DNA from: JBBQBQ01 sp038317685
GTDB taxonomy: Bacteria; Desulfobacterota; Desulfuromonadia; Desulfuromonadales; DDH964
Reading direction: 5' to 3'
DNA: 29,633 nt
NCBI GenBank assembly: GCA_038317685.1
Contig: JBBQBQ010000007.1
Location: 1 to 29,633, forward strand
In this document: positions 14,479-22,747 of the stretch, piece by piece
Layout: each line of letters begins with the position of its first letter
Position numbering within the stretch: position 1 is the stretch's first letter
The notes under the pieces: model-generated
What the model saw: the letters and a program-made list of their open reading frames with translations, nothing else
Told to the model about the DNA's origin: nothing
The model's database searches: none
Program-made: the position numbers and the translations under genes

Positions 14479-16766
14479 CGGTCGAGAACCTCCCGCACCT
14501 TTTTCAACAGTACCAGCGGGCTCATCGGTTTTTGGATAAATTCCTGGGTTGGGCCGATGACCCCGTGGCGATGGATGACTTCGTCGGTATAGCCGCTGAT
14601 GAAGAGGACCGGGAGCTGCGGCCGGAGGAGCCGGATGGTGTCGAAGACCTCTCGGCCGTTGCGCTTCGGCATCACCACGTCGAGGATGGCCAGATCGATC
14701 CGCTCGAGGTTCTCCCGGAAACGGTCCAGGGCCTCCTCCCCGTCGGCGGCAGTGAGGACAGTATAGCCGAACTGAATCAGGACCTCCTCGGCCAGGTTGC
14801 GCAGGACGGCATCGTCGTCCGCCACCAGGATCGTTTCAGTGCCGCCGGCGAATGCCGGCTCTTCGCCCAGGTCCGGGACCTCCCGGGCTGCCGGATCAAG
14901 GACCAGGGGGAGATAGATTCTGAAGGTCGTTCCCCGGCCCGGTTCGCTGTCGACGGTGATGTATCCGCCATGCTGCTTGACCATCCCGTAGACCATGGCC
15001 AAGCCCAGGCCGGTCCCCTTCCCCACCTCCTTGGTCGTGAAAAAGGGCTCGAAGATCTGGGGCCGGGTTGTCTCATCCATTCCGATCCCGGTATCGGAAA
15101 AACTGATCAGGGCATAATCCCCAAGTTCGCCGTACCCGTGGGAAAGGATGAATTCACTATCGATGACGATCCTCCCGGTCTCGATCACGATCCTCCCCCC
15201 TTGGGGCATGGCGTCCCGGGAGTTGCTTGCGAGATTCATCAGCACCTGTTCGAGCTGTCCCCGGTCGGTCTGGCAGGTCAGCGGTTCCGGGACGAGGTGA
15301 AGCTGCAGTTCGATATCCTCGGGGAGGAGTCTCTGCAGGAAGGTTTCGGTCTGGCGGACTGCCTGGTTCAGATCGAGCGGTTCCAGGTGAATGACCTGTT
15401 TGCGGCTGAAGGCGAGCAGACTGTGGGTCAGTTCGGCGGCGCGGTTGGCAGAGACGATGATCTGGGTGACGTTGAGGCGCAGAGGGTCGCCGGCCGGCAT
15501 TTTCATGTCGAGGAGGGTGGAGTAGCCGATGATGGCGGTCAGGATGTTGTTGAAGTCATGGGCGATTCCACCCGCCAGCAGGCCGACCGCTTCCATCTTC
15601 TGGGAATGACGAAGCTGATCCTCCAGCTTTTTCCGGTCGGTGATGTCCTCCTTGATGGCAATGAAGTGGGTAATCTCTCCCCTCCCGCTCCTCACCGGAG
15701 CGATCGTCGCCTTCTCCCAGAAGAGATCCCCGTCCTTTTTGCGATTCAGGAGTTCTCCTTGCCAGACCTGGCCGCCGGAGATGGTCGCCCACAGGCGCCG
15801 ATACTCTTCGTCAGAGGTGTGCCCCGATTTGAGGATGCGGGGATTTTCCCCTTGGGCCTCGTCGGCACGGTAACCGGTCATCTGGGTGAACTTGGGGTTG
15901 ACGAACTCGATCCGCCCTTGGGCATCGGTAATGAGGATGGAGACCGGACTCTGCTCGATGGCGGAGGAGAGCTTGCGCAACTCCTCTTCGCTCCGGAGGC
16001 GGTCGGTGATATCACGGGAGGTGATCGAAAGCCCGATGATGTCGCCGGCCTGGTCCTTGAGGGGGGAGGCGGACAGGGAGACCGTGATCCGTCGGCCGTC
16101 CCGGCGCACCCGTTCGGATTCAAAATGTTCAGCCGGCCCCCCCCGGTCCAGGCGCGTCATCAGCTCCCGGTATTCTCCGGAGCGATCCGGCGGCAGTAGC
16201 AGGGCGATGGGGTGTCCGACCGCCTCGGCGGCGGCATAACCGTAGATCTGCTCCGCCGCCCGGTTCCAGCTGAGGATGGTCCCGTTCCGGTCGAGACAGA
16301 GGATGGCGTCGCCCGAAGCCTGGACGATGGCGCCCAGCAGGCGTTCGGTTTCCTGCAGCTTGCGGTGCTCGGTGATCTCCTCGATGGCGAAGACCACCTG
16401 GGTGACTTCCCCGTCAGCATCGCAAAGGGGGGCGCCGTTAATGGACAGGAAAACCCGGCGGCCGTCCGGCCACTCGATGGACAGATGGAATTCGTCGAGG
16501 GGCTTTCCGGTCTCCCGGATCAACTGGAAGGGGAGGGCTGCATCAGGGATGAGCCGGCCCTCTTCGTCGGTGATGCGCCATTCGGGGGCGTTATAGCTCC
16601 GGCCCCGGAGTGCTTCTCCTTGCAGACCGAGAACCTCCTCGGCCCGGGGGTTGGCGAAGACAATCCGCCCCCCGCGATCGACGACCAGGATTCCGGCCGG
16701 AATGATCTCGATGGTTTTGGTCAGAAGTTCCAGGATTTGCTGGGGGGATGACTGGTCAAGAAACAT
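14475..16766 (-). CDS. Soluble hybrid histidine kinase with three PAS domains
   Basis: 763 residues from ATG 16766, which has GGGAG upstream; a 24-residue in-frame extension is unlikely. Three PAS/PAC units lie at ~15-140, ~145-265 and ~268-390, each ending in a DIT(D/E)RK-type PAC tail. HisKA follows with His403 in GGIAHDFNNILT, then HATPase_c (NSRDAMPQGG, DTGIGMDE, GKGTGLGLA) and a receiver with Asp696 (LAILDVVMPKRNG). No membrane segment, so it senses a cytoplasmic signal. Its kinase core is closely similar to that of the next gene, suggesting duplication. First gene of a three-gene operon, divergent from guaC. Confidence 0.93.
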   Translation of the reverse strand: MFLDQSSPQQILELLTKTIEIIPAGILVVDRGGRIVFANPRAEEVLGLQGEALRGRSYNAPEWRITDEEGRLIPDAALPFQLIRETGKPLDEFHLSIEWPDGRRVFLSINGAPLCDADGEVTQVVFAIEEITEHRKLQETERLLGAIVQASGDAILCLDRNGTILSWNRAAEQIYGYAAAEAVGHPIALLLPPDRSGEYRELMTRLDRGGPAEHFESERVRRDGRRITVSLSASPLKDQAGDIIGLSITSRDITDRLRSEEELRKLSSAIEQSPVSILITDAQGRIEFVNPKFTQMTGYRADEAQGENPRILKSGHTSDEEYRRLWATISGGQVWQGELLNRKKDGDLFWEKATIAPVRSGRGEITHFIAIKEDITDRKKLEDQLRHSQKMEAVGLLAGGIAHDFNNILTAIIGYSTLLDMKMPAGDPLRLNVTQIIVSANRAAELTHSLLAFSRKQVIHLEPLDLNQAVRQTETFLQRLLPEDIELQLHLVPEPLTCQTDRGQLEQVLMNLASNSRDAMPQGGRIVIETGRIVIDSEFILSHGYGELGDYALISFSDTGIGMDETTRPQIFEPFFTTKEVGKGTGLGLAMVYGMVKQHGGYITVDSEPGRGTTFRIYLPLVLDPAAREVPDLGEEPAFAGGTETILVADDDAVLRNLAEEVLIQFGYTVLTAADGEEALDRFRENLERIDLAILDVVMPKRNGREVFDTIRLLRPQLPVLFISGYTDEVIHRHGVIGPTQEFIQKPMSPLVLLKKVREVLDR

Positions 16767-16924
16767 GAATAAGAGCTCCCGCGGCAAAAACCTATGACAG
16801 ATGCCCACCCCGAACGCCGGGAGGGCAAACAATTGCATTCCAGTCTAGCAGTCGGGCGCTGGTTTGCACCTGGGCCCGGCCTTGATTCCCGCTGCCGGCC
16901 CATCCCTGGTGCCGGCGGACTTCC

Positions 16925-16935
16925 CTGCTAAACTT
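16925..16935 (+). promoter_or_regulatory. CTGCTAAACTT element, possible -10 of guaC
   Basis: Lies 37 bases before ATG 16973 and matches the CTGCTAAGCTT elements at 20931 and 25361. No clear -35 is seen. Proposed from repetition and position only. Confidence 0.35.
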
Positions 16936-16972
16936 CCTGTGCTCGTCACCTCCCCTTGAAAGGACTTTCCCC

Positions 16973-18010
16973 ATGCGCGTCGAAACCGATCTCAAGCTGG
17001 GCTTCAAGGATGTTTTGATCCGCCCCAAGCGCTCCACCCTGGCCAGCCGGGCCGCGGTCAATCTGGAGCGGACCTTCACCTTCCTCCACAGCCGCCGGCA
17101 ATGGAGCGGGGTGCCGATCATCGCCGCCAACATGGATACCGTCGGCACCTTTGAGGCGGCGGCGGTCCTGGCGCGCTTTGATCTGGTGACCGCCATCCAC
17201 AAGCATTATCCGGTCGCCGCCTGGGCCGCCTTTTTGTCCGGCCGGGACGCCGGCATCGGCCAGCGGGTGATGGTCAGCACCGGGACCGCCGAGGCCGACT
17301 ACCAGCGGCTGCAGGAGATCATGAGCAGCCATCCCCAGCTCGAATTCATCTGCATCGACGTCGCCAACGGTTATGCCGAGGCCTTTGTCGAGTTCGTCCG
17401 CAAGGTGCGCGACGCCTTTCCCGACACGACCATCGTCGCCGGCAACGTCGTTACCGGTGAGATGGTCGAGGAACTCCTTCTCTCCGGAGCGGACATCGTC
17501 AAGGTCGGAATCGGTCCCGGCTCGGTCTGCACGACTCGCCTCAAGACCGGGGTCGGCTACCCCCAGCTCTCGGCGGTCATCGAATGCGCCGACGCCGCCC
17601 ACGGTCTCGGCGGGCGGATCATCTCCGACGGCGGCTGCGTCTGCCCCGGCGATGTCGCCAAGGCGTTCGGCGCCGGCGCCGACTTCGTCATGCTCGGCGG
17701 GATGCTGGCCGGGCACGATGAAAGCGGCGGTCTGGTCATCGAACGGGGGGGCCAGACCTTCAAACTTTTTTACGGCATGAGCAGCTCGACGGCGATGGAG
17801 AAACATACCGGGGGGGTGGCCGAATACCGATCTTCCGAAGGGAAGACGGTGGAGGTCCCCTACCGGGGACCGATCGAGGAATCGATCAAGGATGTTCTGG
17901 GGGGCCTCCGTTCGGCCTGCACTTACGTCGGCGCCGGGGCGCTGCGGGAACTCTCCAAGCGCACCACCTTTATCCGCGTCCTGGAGCAGGAGAATCGGAT
18001 CTTCGGCTGA
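16973..18010 (+). CDS. guaC: GMP reductase
   Basis: 345 residues, converting GMP to IMP with NADPH and releasing ammonia. It is a TIM-barrel member of the IMPDH/GMPR family without CBS domains. The catalytic Cys186 lies in GIGPGSVCTTRLKTGVGYPQ, the same position as in the E. coli enzyme, and the length equals the E. coli-type GuaC (about 347). Other marks are LGFKDVLIRPKRS, PIIAANMDTVG and SDGGCVCPGDVAKAFGAGAD; YGMSSSTAM and GGVAEYRSSEG replace the IMPDH flap. AAAGGA precedes ATG 16973. Monocistronic; its stop is only 5 bases from the convergent glycosyltransferase stop. Confidence 0.94.
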   Translation: MRVETDLKLGFKDVLIRPKRSTLASRAAVNLERTFTFLHSRRQWSGVPIIAANMDTVGTFEAAAVLARFDLVTAIHKHYPVAAWAAFLSGRDAGIGQRVMVSTGTAEADYQRLQEIMSSHPQLEFICIDVANGYAEAFVEFVRKVRDAFPDTTIVAGNVVTGEMVEELLLSGADIVKVGIGPGSVCTTRLKTGVGYPQLSAVIECADAAHGLGGRIISDGGCVCPGDVAKAFGAGADFVMLGGMLAGHDESGGLVIERGGQTFKLFYGMSSSTAMEKHTGGVAEYRSSEGKTVEVPYRGPIEESIKDVLGGLRSACTYVGAGALRELSKRTTFIRVLEQENRIFG

Positions 18011-18015
18011 GACGG

Positions 18016-19017
18016 TCAGACCAGGGAGGCCTGCAGGATGGACTCCAGGACGGCGGCTTCGCGGGCCGGAGAAAAGCGCTCCGGGTCGGGACGGGAGAGG
18101 GCGGCGCGGGCCGAGGGAGAGCCGAGGAGGAGGGTCGCGGCGGCGTAAAAGCCGTCGGCATCGCGGTACAGGAGGCCGTTGACCCCGGGCGCGACGACCG
18201 CGGCGTTGCCGGGGATGTCGCGGGCCAGGATCGGCCGGCCGAGGACGGCGGCTTCGGCCAGGGCGTTGGAGAGTCCTTCGGTGAAGGAGTTGTTGAGGAC
18301 CAGGTCGGCCTCGGCCAGAGCCGAGCCCATGGCGTCCGGCGGGATGACACCGAGGTGGACGGCCCAGGGGCGTTCGGCCAGGGCCGCCCGGAAGCGTGCT
18401 CCATAGTCTTCATCGAGGACAGGGCCGCAGAAGGCGAGGCGGAAGTTCCGACCTTCCTGAGCCAGGGGATTGCAAAGCAGGAGGAGCTCCAGCACCCCCT
18501 TGACCGGCCGGATCCCCGCCGGACAGAGCAGGAGGGGGACCTCCGGGCCGATGCCGAGCGTTCCCCGCAACGGCCAGGGGGTGCTCCCCAGTTCGACCCC
18601 GGGCGGCAGATAGTGGAGCCGGTCGGCGAGGTCGGGGCGGTCGTTGCGCAGTGTGGCCGCGGCCAGGGGGTTCTGGATGAGGACGGCTTTGGCCTTGAGC
18701 AGCACCGCGTCGATGACCGGTCCCTGCACCGGGTCGGGGAGGCCGCCGTGGAGGTCGGTGCCGGTCAGCAGGACCAGCGCCGGCGGGACGCCGCCGCAGG
18801 CTTCCAGCCACGGGCGGCCGCTGCGGTAGGCGTGGAGGAGCAGGAGCCGGTCCGGGTCGGCGCCGCGAATCAGGGCCGAAAGGTCGGTGCCGGCGAGGTC
18901 CGTCGTTCCCACCATGGCCTGATGGCCGCGCGCCGCCAGCTGGCGGGCCAGCCGCTCGGCGGTGACGTGGTTGCCGGTGGCCCGGTCCTGACCGGGGACG
19001 ATAATCAGCAGGCGCAT
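18016..19017 (-). CDS. GT4-type glycosyltransferase
   Basis: 333 residues with a GT-B layout. The N-terminal domain begins MRLLIIVPGQDRATGNHVTAERLARQLAARGH, as in GT4 enzymes. The C-terminal domain has CPAGIRPVKGVLEL (donor-phosphate Arg/Lys region) and EGLSNALAEAAVLGRPILAR, the E-x7-E motif that binds the nucleotide sugar, followed by the typical GNAAVVAPGVNGLLY. It transfers a sugar from a nucleotide donor to an unknown acceptor in the cytoplasm. ATG 19017 overlaps the YdjC-family gene by 13 bases with GGAG inside it, so the two are coupled. Confidence 0.88.
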   Translation of the reverse strand: MRLLIIVPGQDRATGNHVTAERLARQLAARGHQAMVGTTDLAGTDLSALIRGADPDRLLLLHAYRSGRPWLEACGGVPPALVLLTGTDLHGGLPDPVQGPVIDAVLLKAKAVLIQNPLAAATLRNDRPDLADRLHYLPPGVELGSTPWPLRGTLGIGPEVPLLLCPAGIRPVKGVLELLLLCNPLAQEGRNFRLAFCGPVLDEDYGARFRAALAERPWAVHLGVIPPDAMGSALAEADLVLNNSFTEGLSNALAEAAVLGRPILARDIPGNAAVVAPGVNGLLYRDADGFYAAATLLLGSPSARAALSRPDPERFSPAREAAVLESILQASLV

Positions 19018-19835
19018 GCACAGGCTCCGAAGCTGCTGAGGTGAATCTCCCGCGCCGCCACCAGGCGCGCGATCGACGGGGCGGTCAGGGCCGCCAGTTC
19101 GATCTCCCGGGCCGGTCCGGAGAAGGGTCGGGCCGGGTCGGCGAAACCGGGATGGACCATCAACTCCCAGGTGCCTGGGGGGAGCTGCCGGAGCAGGTCG
19201 GCGAGGCGTGGTTCGTCGAGGCGCCCGAGGGCTGGCATCCCCCAGAGACCGTCGGGGGTAAAAAGCCGTGCCGCCCTCAGGGTCCGCGCGGCCGGGAGGG
19301 CCAGTCGGCGATAAAGGGCGAGGTCCCGGCCGAGGGCGCCCGGCGGGTCGGCGGCGGCCGGTTCGGCCGGGGAGGGGAGGCGAATGGCCCGGATGCCGGC
19401 GGCGCGGGCCGCGGCTACGGTCAGCTCGGTGAGGGCCGGGAAGAGGAGGCAGTGCTGGTGGCTGTCGAGGTGGTCGGGCTCCAGCCCCGTCTCCCGCACC
19501 CGCGCGATCTGTGCCGCGAATTCCCTCAGCACCGCACCTTCCGCCTGCCAGCCGGCCAATAATCTCCGGCGCAGCCCGGCCTTGCCGGGGAAGGTGCCGC
19601 CGGCGCCGGTAAGGCCGGGGATGACCCCGGAGAGGGAGCGTCCCTCGGAAAGGTTGAGATGGACGCCGACCGGCAGTCCGGAGGCCCGGGCTTCCCGCGC
19701 CGCCACGGCGAAATCATCACCATTCGCCAGGAGGGAGGCACTGGAGACGATGCCGGCCGTGACGGCGCGGAAAATTCCCTGGTCCCGTTTGGAACCGCAG
19801 CCGAGGTCATCGGCATTGACAATCAGACGGATCAT
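19005..19835 (-). CDS. YdjC/ChbG-family carbohydrate deacetylase
   Basis: 276 residues from ATG 19835; an ATG at 19844 is nearly as good. The active-site motifs are all present: NADDLG (7-12, metal and catalytic Asp), GVHLNLSEG with His59, and DHLDSHQH with His126, the classic Asp-His-His metal triad. The family removes N- or O-acetyl groups from chito-oligosaccharides and, in the hopanoid enzyme HpnK, from a glucosaminyl lipid. Coupled to a glycosyltransferase, it may trim the sugar that enzyme attaches. It diverges from the radical SAM gene with a 64-base gap. The last residues (ACACAC) are only the overlap with the next start. Confidence 0.88.
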   Translation of the reverse strand: MIRLIVNADDLGCGSKRDQGIFRAVTAGIVSSASLLANGDDFAVAAREARASGLPVGVHLNLSEGRSLSGVIPGLTGAGGTFPGKAGLRRRLLAGWQAEGAVLREFAAQIARVRETGLEPDHLDSHQHCLLFPALTELTVAAARAAGIRAIRLPSPAEPAAADPPGALGRDLALYRRLALPAARTLRAARLFTPDGLWGMPALGRLDEPRLADLLRQLPPGTWELMVHPGFADPARPFSGPAREIELAALTAPSIARLVAAREIHLSSFGACACAC

Positions 19836-19899
19836 GGCCACCATTGTAACCAAAATCGCAGGCGCTTGAAGCGAAAAGCTGACGAGGAAGGACCGTTTC

Positions 19900-20886
19900 A
19901 TGTTCCGTTGGCAAAAGAGGTTTGACAACCTCTGCCATCGCTATTCCTGGATCTCCGGATATCTGCCGGCCCGGCGCATCGGTTTGGGCCGGGAGGTACG
20001 CATGGTCCGCGGCACCTTTCGCCCTCCCTACAGCTGCCAGGTCTACCCGGTCGATCACTGCAATCTCACCTGTCTGGATTGCAATCATGCCTCGCCCGTA
20101 TTACCCCGAAGGTTTGCCGACCCCCGGCAGATATTGGAGGATTTTCGCAAGCTTTTCCCGGTGTACCGCTGCCGGACCATCACCCTCCTCGGCGGCGAAC
20201 CCCTGCTCCATCCCGAACTCCCCGCGATCATCGCCAATCTCCGGAAGACCAAAGTCTCCCGGTATATCTCCCTGGTCACCAACGGCATCCTTCTCGACCG
20301 AATCAGTGACGAGACTCTGGACGCGTTGAACCTGATCGAAATTTCCCGTTATCCCGGTGGCGGCCTGACGACCGAGGGGCTGGCGGCGTTCCGGAAACGG
20401 GCCGGCGAGTTTCAGACCGAGGTGAGGGTCTATCGCTACGAACGGTTCCGCATGACCTTCGCGAGCCTCGGGACGGCCGACGACGCTCTGGTCGGCCGGG
20501 TCTTCCGGGCCTGCAAGATCGCCAACCTCTGGGGCTGCCACGTCATCCATGACGGCTATCTCTACAAATGTCCCCAAGGTGGCTACGTCCCGCGAATCCC
20601 GGGGTGTGCCGCGACCCATGCGGCCGAGGAGGATGGTCTCCGACTCGGTTCGGGACCTGAATTCGGCGCCGCGCTGGAAGGGTTTTTTTCGTCCGAAGAG
20701 CCGCTGAAGGCATGTCGCTACTGTGCGGGAACGGTCGGCAGGGACCGGGAACACGGCTTCTGTACCCCTTCGGCCTGGGCCGCGGAGCATCATCGGCCGC
20801 TGGAGGAGATCATCGACTTCCAGAAACTTCAGGCGTGCGAAGAAGGGCGCGAGGAGGGACCGGCCGAAAGGATTCTGGAAGCGTAG
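19900..20886 (+). CDS. Radical SAM protein with SPASM-like C-terminal cysteines
   Basis: 328 residues. GAGGAAGGA precedes ATG 19900. The radical SAM cluster is CxxxCxxC at Cys54, Cys58 and Cys61 (HCNLTCLDCNHASP), and the SAM-contact GGEP motif is at 98-101 (LLGGEPLLHPEL). The C-terminal third has Cys205, 213, 224, 236, 272, 275 and 288, a count and spacing that suggest one or two auxiliary Fe-S clusters of the SPASM/twitch kind. No peptide precursor gene is visible, so a sugar or lipid substrate linked to the adjacent glycosyltransferase and deacetylase is plausible. Exact reaction unknown. Confidence 0.88.
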   Translation: MFRWQKRFDNLCHRYSWISGYLPARRIGLGREVRMVRGTFRPPYSCQVYPVDHCNLTCLDCNHASPVLPRRFADPRQILEDFRKLFPVYRCRTITLLGGEPLLHPELPAIIANLRKTKVSRYISLVTNGILLDRISDETLDALNLIEISRYPGGGLTTEGLAAFRKRAGEFQTEVRVYRYERFRMTFASLGTADDALVGRVFRACKIANLWGCHVIHDGYLYKCPQGGYVPRIPGCAATHAAEEDGLRLGSGPEFGAALEGFFSSEEPLKACRYCAGTVGRDREHGFCTPSAWAAEHHRPLEEIIDFQKLQACEEGREEGPAERILEA

Positions 20887-20930
20887 GCCGGACTGCCGGA
20901 ACCGCCCGGGCCGACGCCCGCCGAACTTAT

Positions 20931-20941
20931 CTGCTAAGCTT
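20931..20941 (+). promoter_or_regulatory. CTGCTAAGCTT element, possible -10 of the COG0857-like gene
   Basis: Lies 54 bases before ATG 20996 and is identical to the element at 25361-25371. No good -35. Function is inferred from recurrence upstream of forward genes. Confidence 0.35.
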
Positions 20942-20995
20942 GCAACCGGGCCTCGCCCACCCTCAAACCATTGAGCCCAGGGGACACCTATTCAG

Positions 20996-22093
20996 ATGGC
21001 ACGAAAAATCTTCATTGCCGCCAACGGCCAGAACTGCGGCAAGACCACCGTCTGCCTCTCCCTCCTCCATCTGGCTCGGAAAAAGTACCAGCGGGTCGGT
21101 TTCATCAAGCCCCTCGGCCCCAAACCGGCCTTTTTGAGGGGGCTGGAGGTCGACAAGGATGCGGTGCTGATGGCCTAGGTCTTCGGCCTGGAAAAGGATC
21201 TGCGCTACATGTCGCCGGTCGTCCTGCCGCCAGGGATGACCAAGCGGGTGATCGACGGCCTCCTTGATCCGGAGTCCTTCCGGGAGCGGGTGCTGCACTC
21301 CTGTGCCGAACTCGAAAAGCGCTGCGACCTTTTGATCATCGAGGGTTCGGGGCACCCCGGGGTGGGGGCGGTGGTCGGCCTTTCCAATGCCCGTATCGCC
21401 CGCATGCTGGAGGCGCCGGTCCTGCTGGTGACCGGCGGCGGGGTGGGGAATGTCATCGATGCCGTCGCCCTCGATGTTGCTCTCTTCGAGAAAGAAGGGG
21501 TTTCAGTACGGGCGATCCTTCCCAACAAACTGATCGCCGAGAAACGCGACGTCACTCTCGACTACCTGCGCCGGGCCTTCGCCGGGGCGCCCTTCCAGGT
21601 CCTCGGCGGCTTCAATTACCAGCCGGTCCTCGCCAACCCGACCTTGCGCCGGATCAGCAAGATCCTCGATCTCCCCCTGCATGGCAACCGCCGGGAGGCG
21701 AAGCGGATCATTCACCATATCCAGATCGGCGCCGCCTCCACCCAGCGTGTCGCCGAACTTCTCAAGCCCGATTCGCTGCTGATTGTCACCAGCAGCCGCG
21801 ACGAACTGCTGGTGACCCTCGCCAATCTTTACCAGTTCCCGGAATACCGCTCGCGGATCGTCGGCCTCGTCATCCCCGGCATCATCCCCATCAACAAGAT
21901 CACCCAGCAGATTCTCGACCGCAGCAATATCCCCTACCTTCGCACCCAGAGCCACACCACCGCCGAACTCCACAGCCTCATCACCGAAGACGTCTCCAAG
22001 CTGACCGCCGAGGATACGGAGAAGATCGACCTGGTACGGCAGCTGGCGGAATACCGCTTCGACTTTCCGGCCCTCGACGCCCTCTTCGACTGA
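20996..22093 (+). pseudogene. BioD-like P-loop/DRTGG protein interrupted by an in-frame TAG
   Basis: A 365-codon frame with a single TAG at codon 61 (21176-21178). The first part carries the P-loop GQNCGKTT (11-18) and FIKPLGP; reading straight on after the stop gives VFGLEKDLRYMSPVVLPPGM, LLIIEGSGHPGVGAVVG and PVLLVTGGGVGNVIDA, so no frame change is needed. The C-terminal part (about 215-320) resembles the DRTGG domain. This is the COG0857 architecture, the BioD-like module found at the N-terminus of phosphotransacetylases or alone. TAG could arise from CAG by one change. A downstream ATG at 21209 could give a P-loop-less fragment. Other genes here use TAG as a normal stop. Confidence 0.75.
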
Positions 22094-22114
22094 GCGGCGC
22101 ACCGCTCTTGACGG

Positions 22115-22747
22115 TCATTTCGCGACGCTCCCCAGGTAGGCCAGCCAACTCCCTACCCCCTGCATGATCATCTCGATGGAAAAGGTTCCCACCACCAGGG
22201 CGGTAATTCGTCCCATGACCTCGATGTAGCGTTCGATCAGCTTGCCGTTGCGCGGCCGGACGAAGTCGTGGAGCCGTTTGAGCACGAGGATGGTCGCCAC
22301 GGTGAGCGCCACCGCCCCGAAGATGCCGATGACCGCCAATCCGGCCGAAACCCGGCTGCCGATGAGGATGCTGGCGCTGACCGTGGCGGGGCCGATCATG
22401 ATCGGCATGGCGATGGAGCCGGCGATGTGCTCCGGAGCACCGCGGATCTTGCGTAGCGCCTCGGGACCGGTGAAGACGAACTGGATGCCGATGAGGAGGA
22501 ATATGATCCCGCCGAAGATCTGGAAGGATGCGAAGCGGGCCTGGAGCAGGTCATCGAAGATGAAGTCGCCGAGGAGGGCGAAGACGGCGAAGACGCAGCC
22601 GCTGATCATTCCGGCGCGGATCAGGACCCGCCGGAATTCCCGGGTGTCGAGGTCTTCGATCAGGTCGATCAGGTAGATGATCAGCAGGAAGGGATTGAGA
22701 AGCATCAGCAGCAGCAGGACCGAACTGACGAAGGCGTGATTCAGCAT
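22115..22747 (-). CDS. MarC-family integral membrane protein
   Basis: 210 residues with about six membrane helices. It opens with a hydrophobic helix ending in LLNPFLLIIYLIDL (the family's NP motif), and the middle has FGGIIFLLIGIQFV, then AMPIMIGPATVSASIL, the conserved IGP motif of MarC proteins. Their function is unknown despite the multiple-antibiotic-resistance name. Its ATG overlaps the ablB stop by 7 bases, with GGAG 7 bases upstream inside ablB, so it is the third gene of the kamA-ablB operon. That context hints at a membrane role in osmolyte physiology, which is inference. Confidence 0.88.
   Translation of the reverse strand: MLNHAFVSSVLLLLMLLNPFLLIIYLIDLIEDLDTREFRRVLIRAGMISGCVFAVFALLGDFIFDDLLQARFASFQIFGGIIFLLIGIQFVFTGPEALRKIRGAPEHIAGSIAMPIMIGPATVSASILIGSRVSAGLAVIGIFGAVALTVATILVLKRLHDFVRPRNGKLIERYIEVMGRITALVVGTFSIEMIMQGVGSWLAYLGSVAK

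Noticed and set aside
14433..16199. A 588-codon forward open frame across the kinase genes
   Set aside because: It is the antisense of clear kinase domains and shows no family motif or ribosome site.
22092..22107. Hairpin GAGCGG-CGCA-CCGCTC between convergent genes as a terminator
   Set aside because: Only 6 bp and no U-run on either side.
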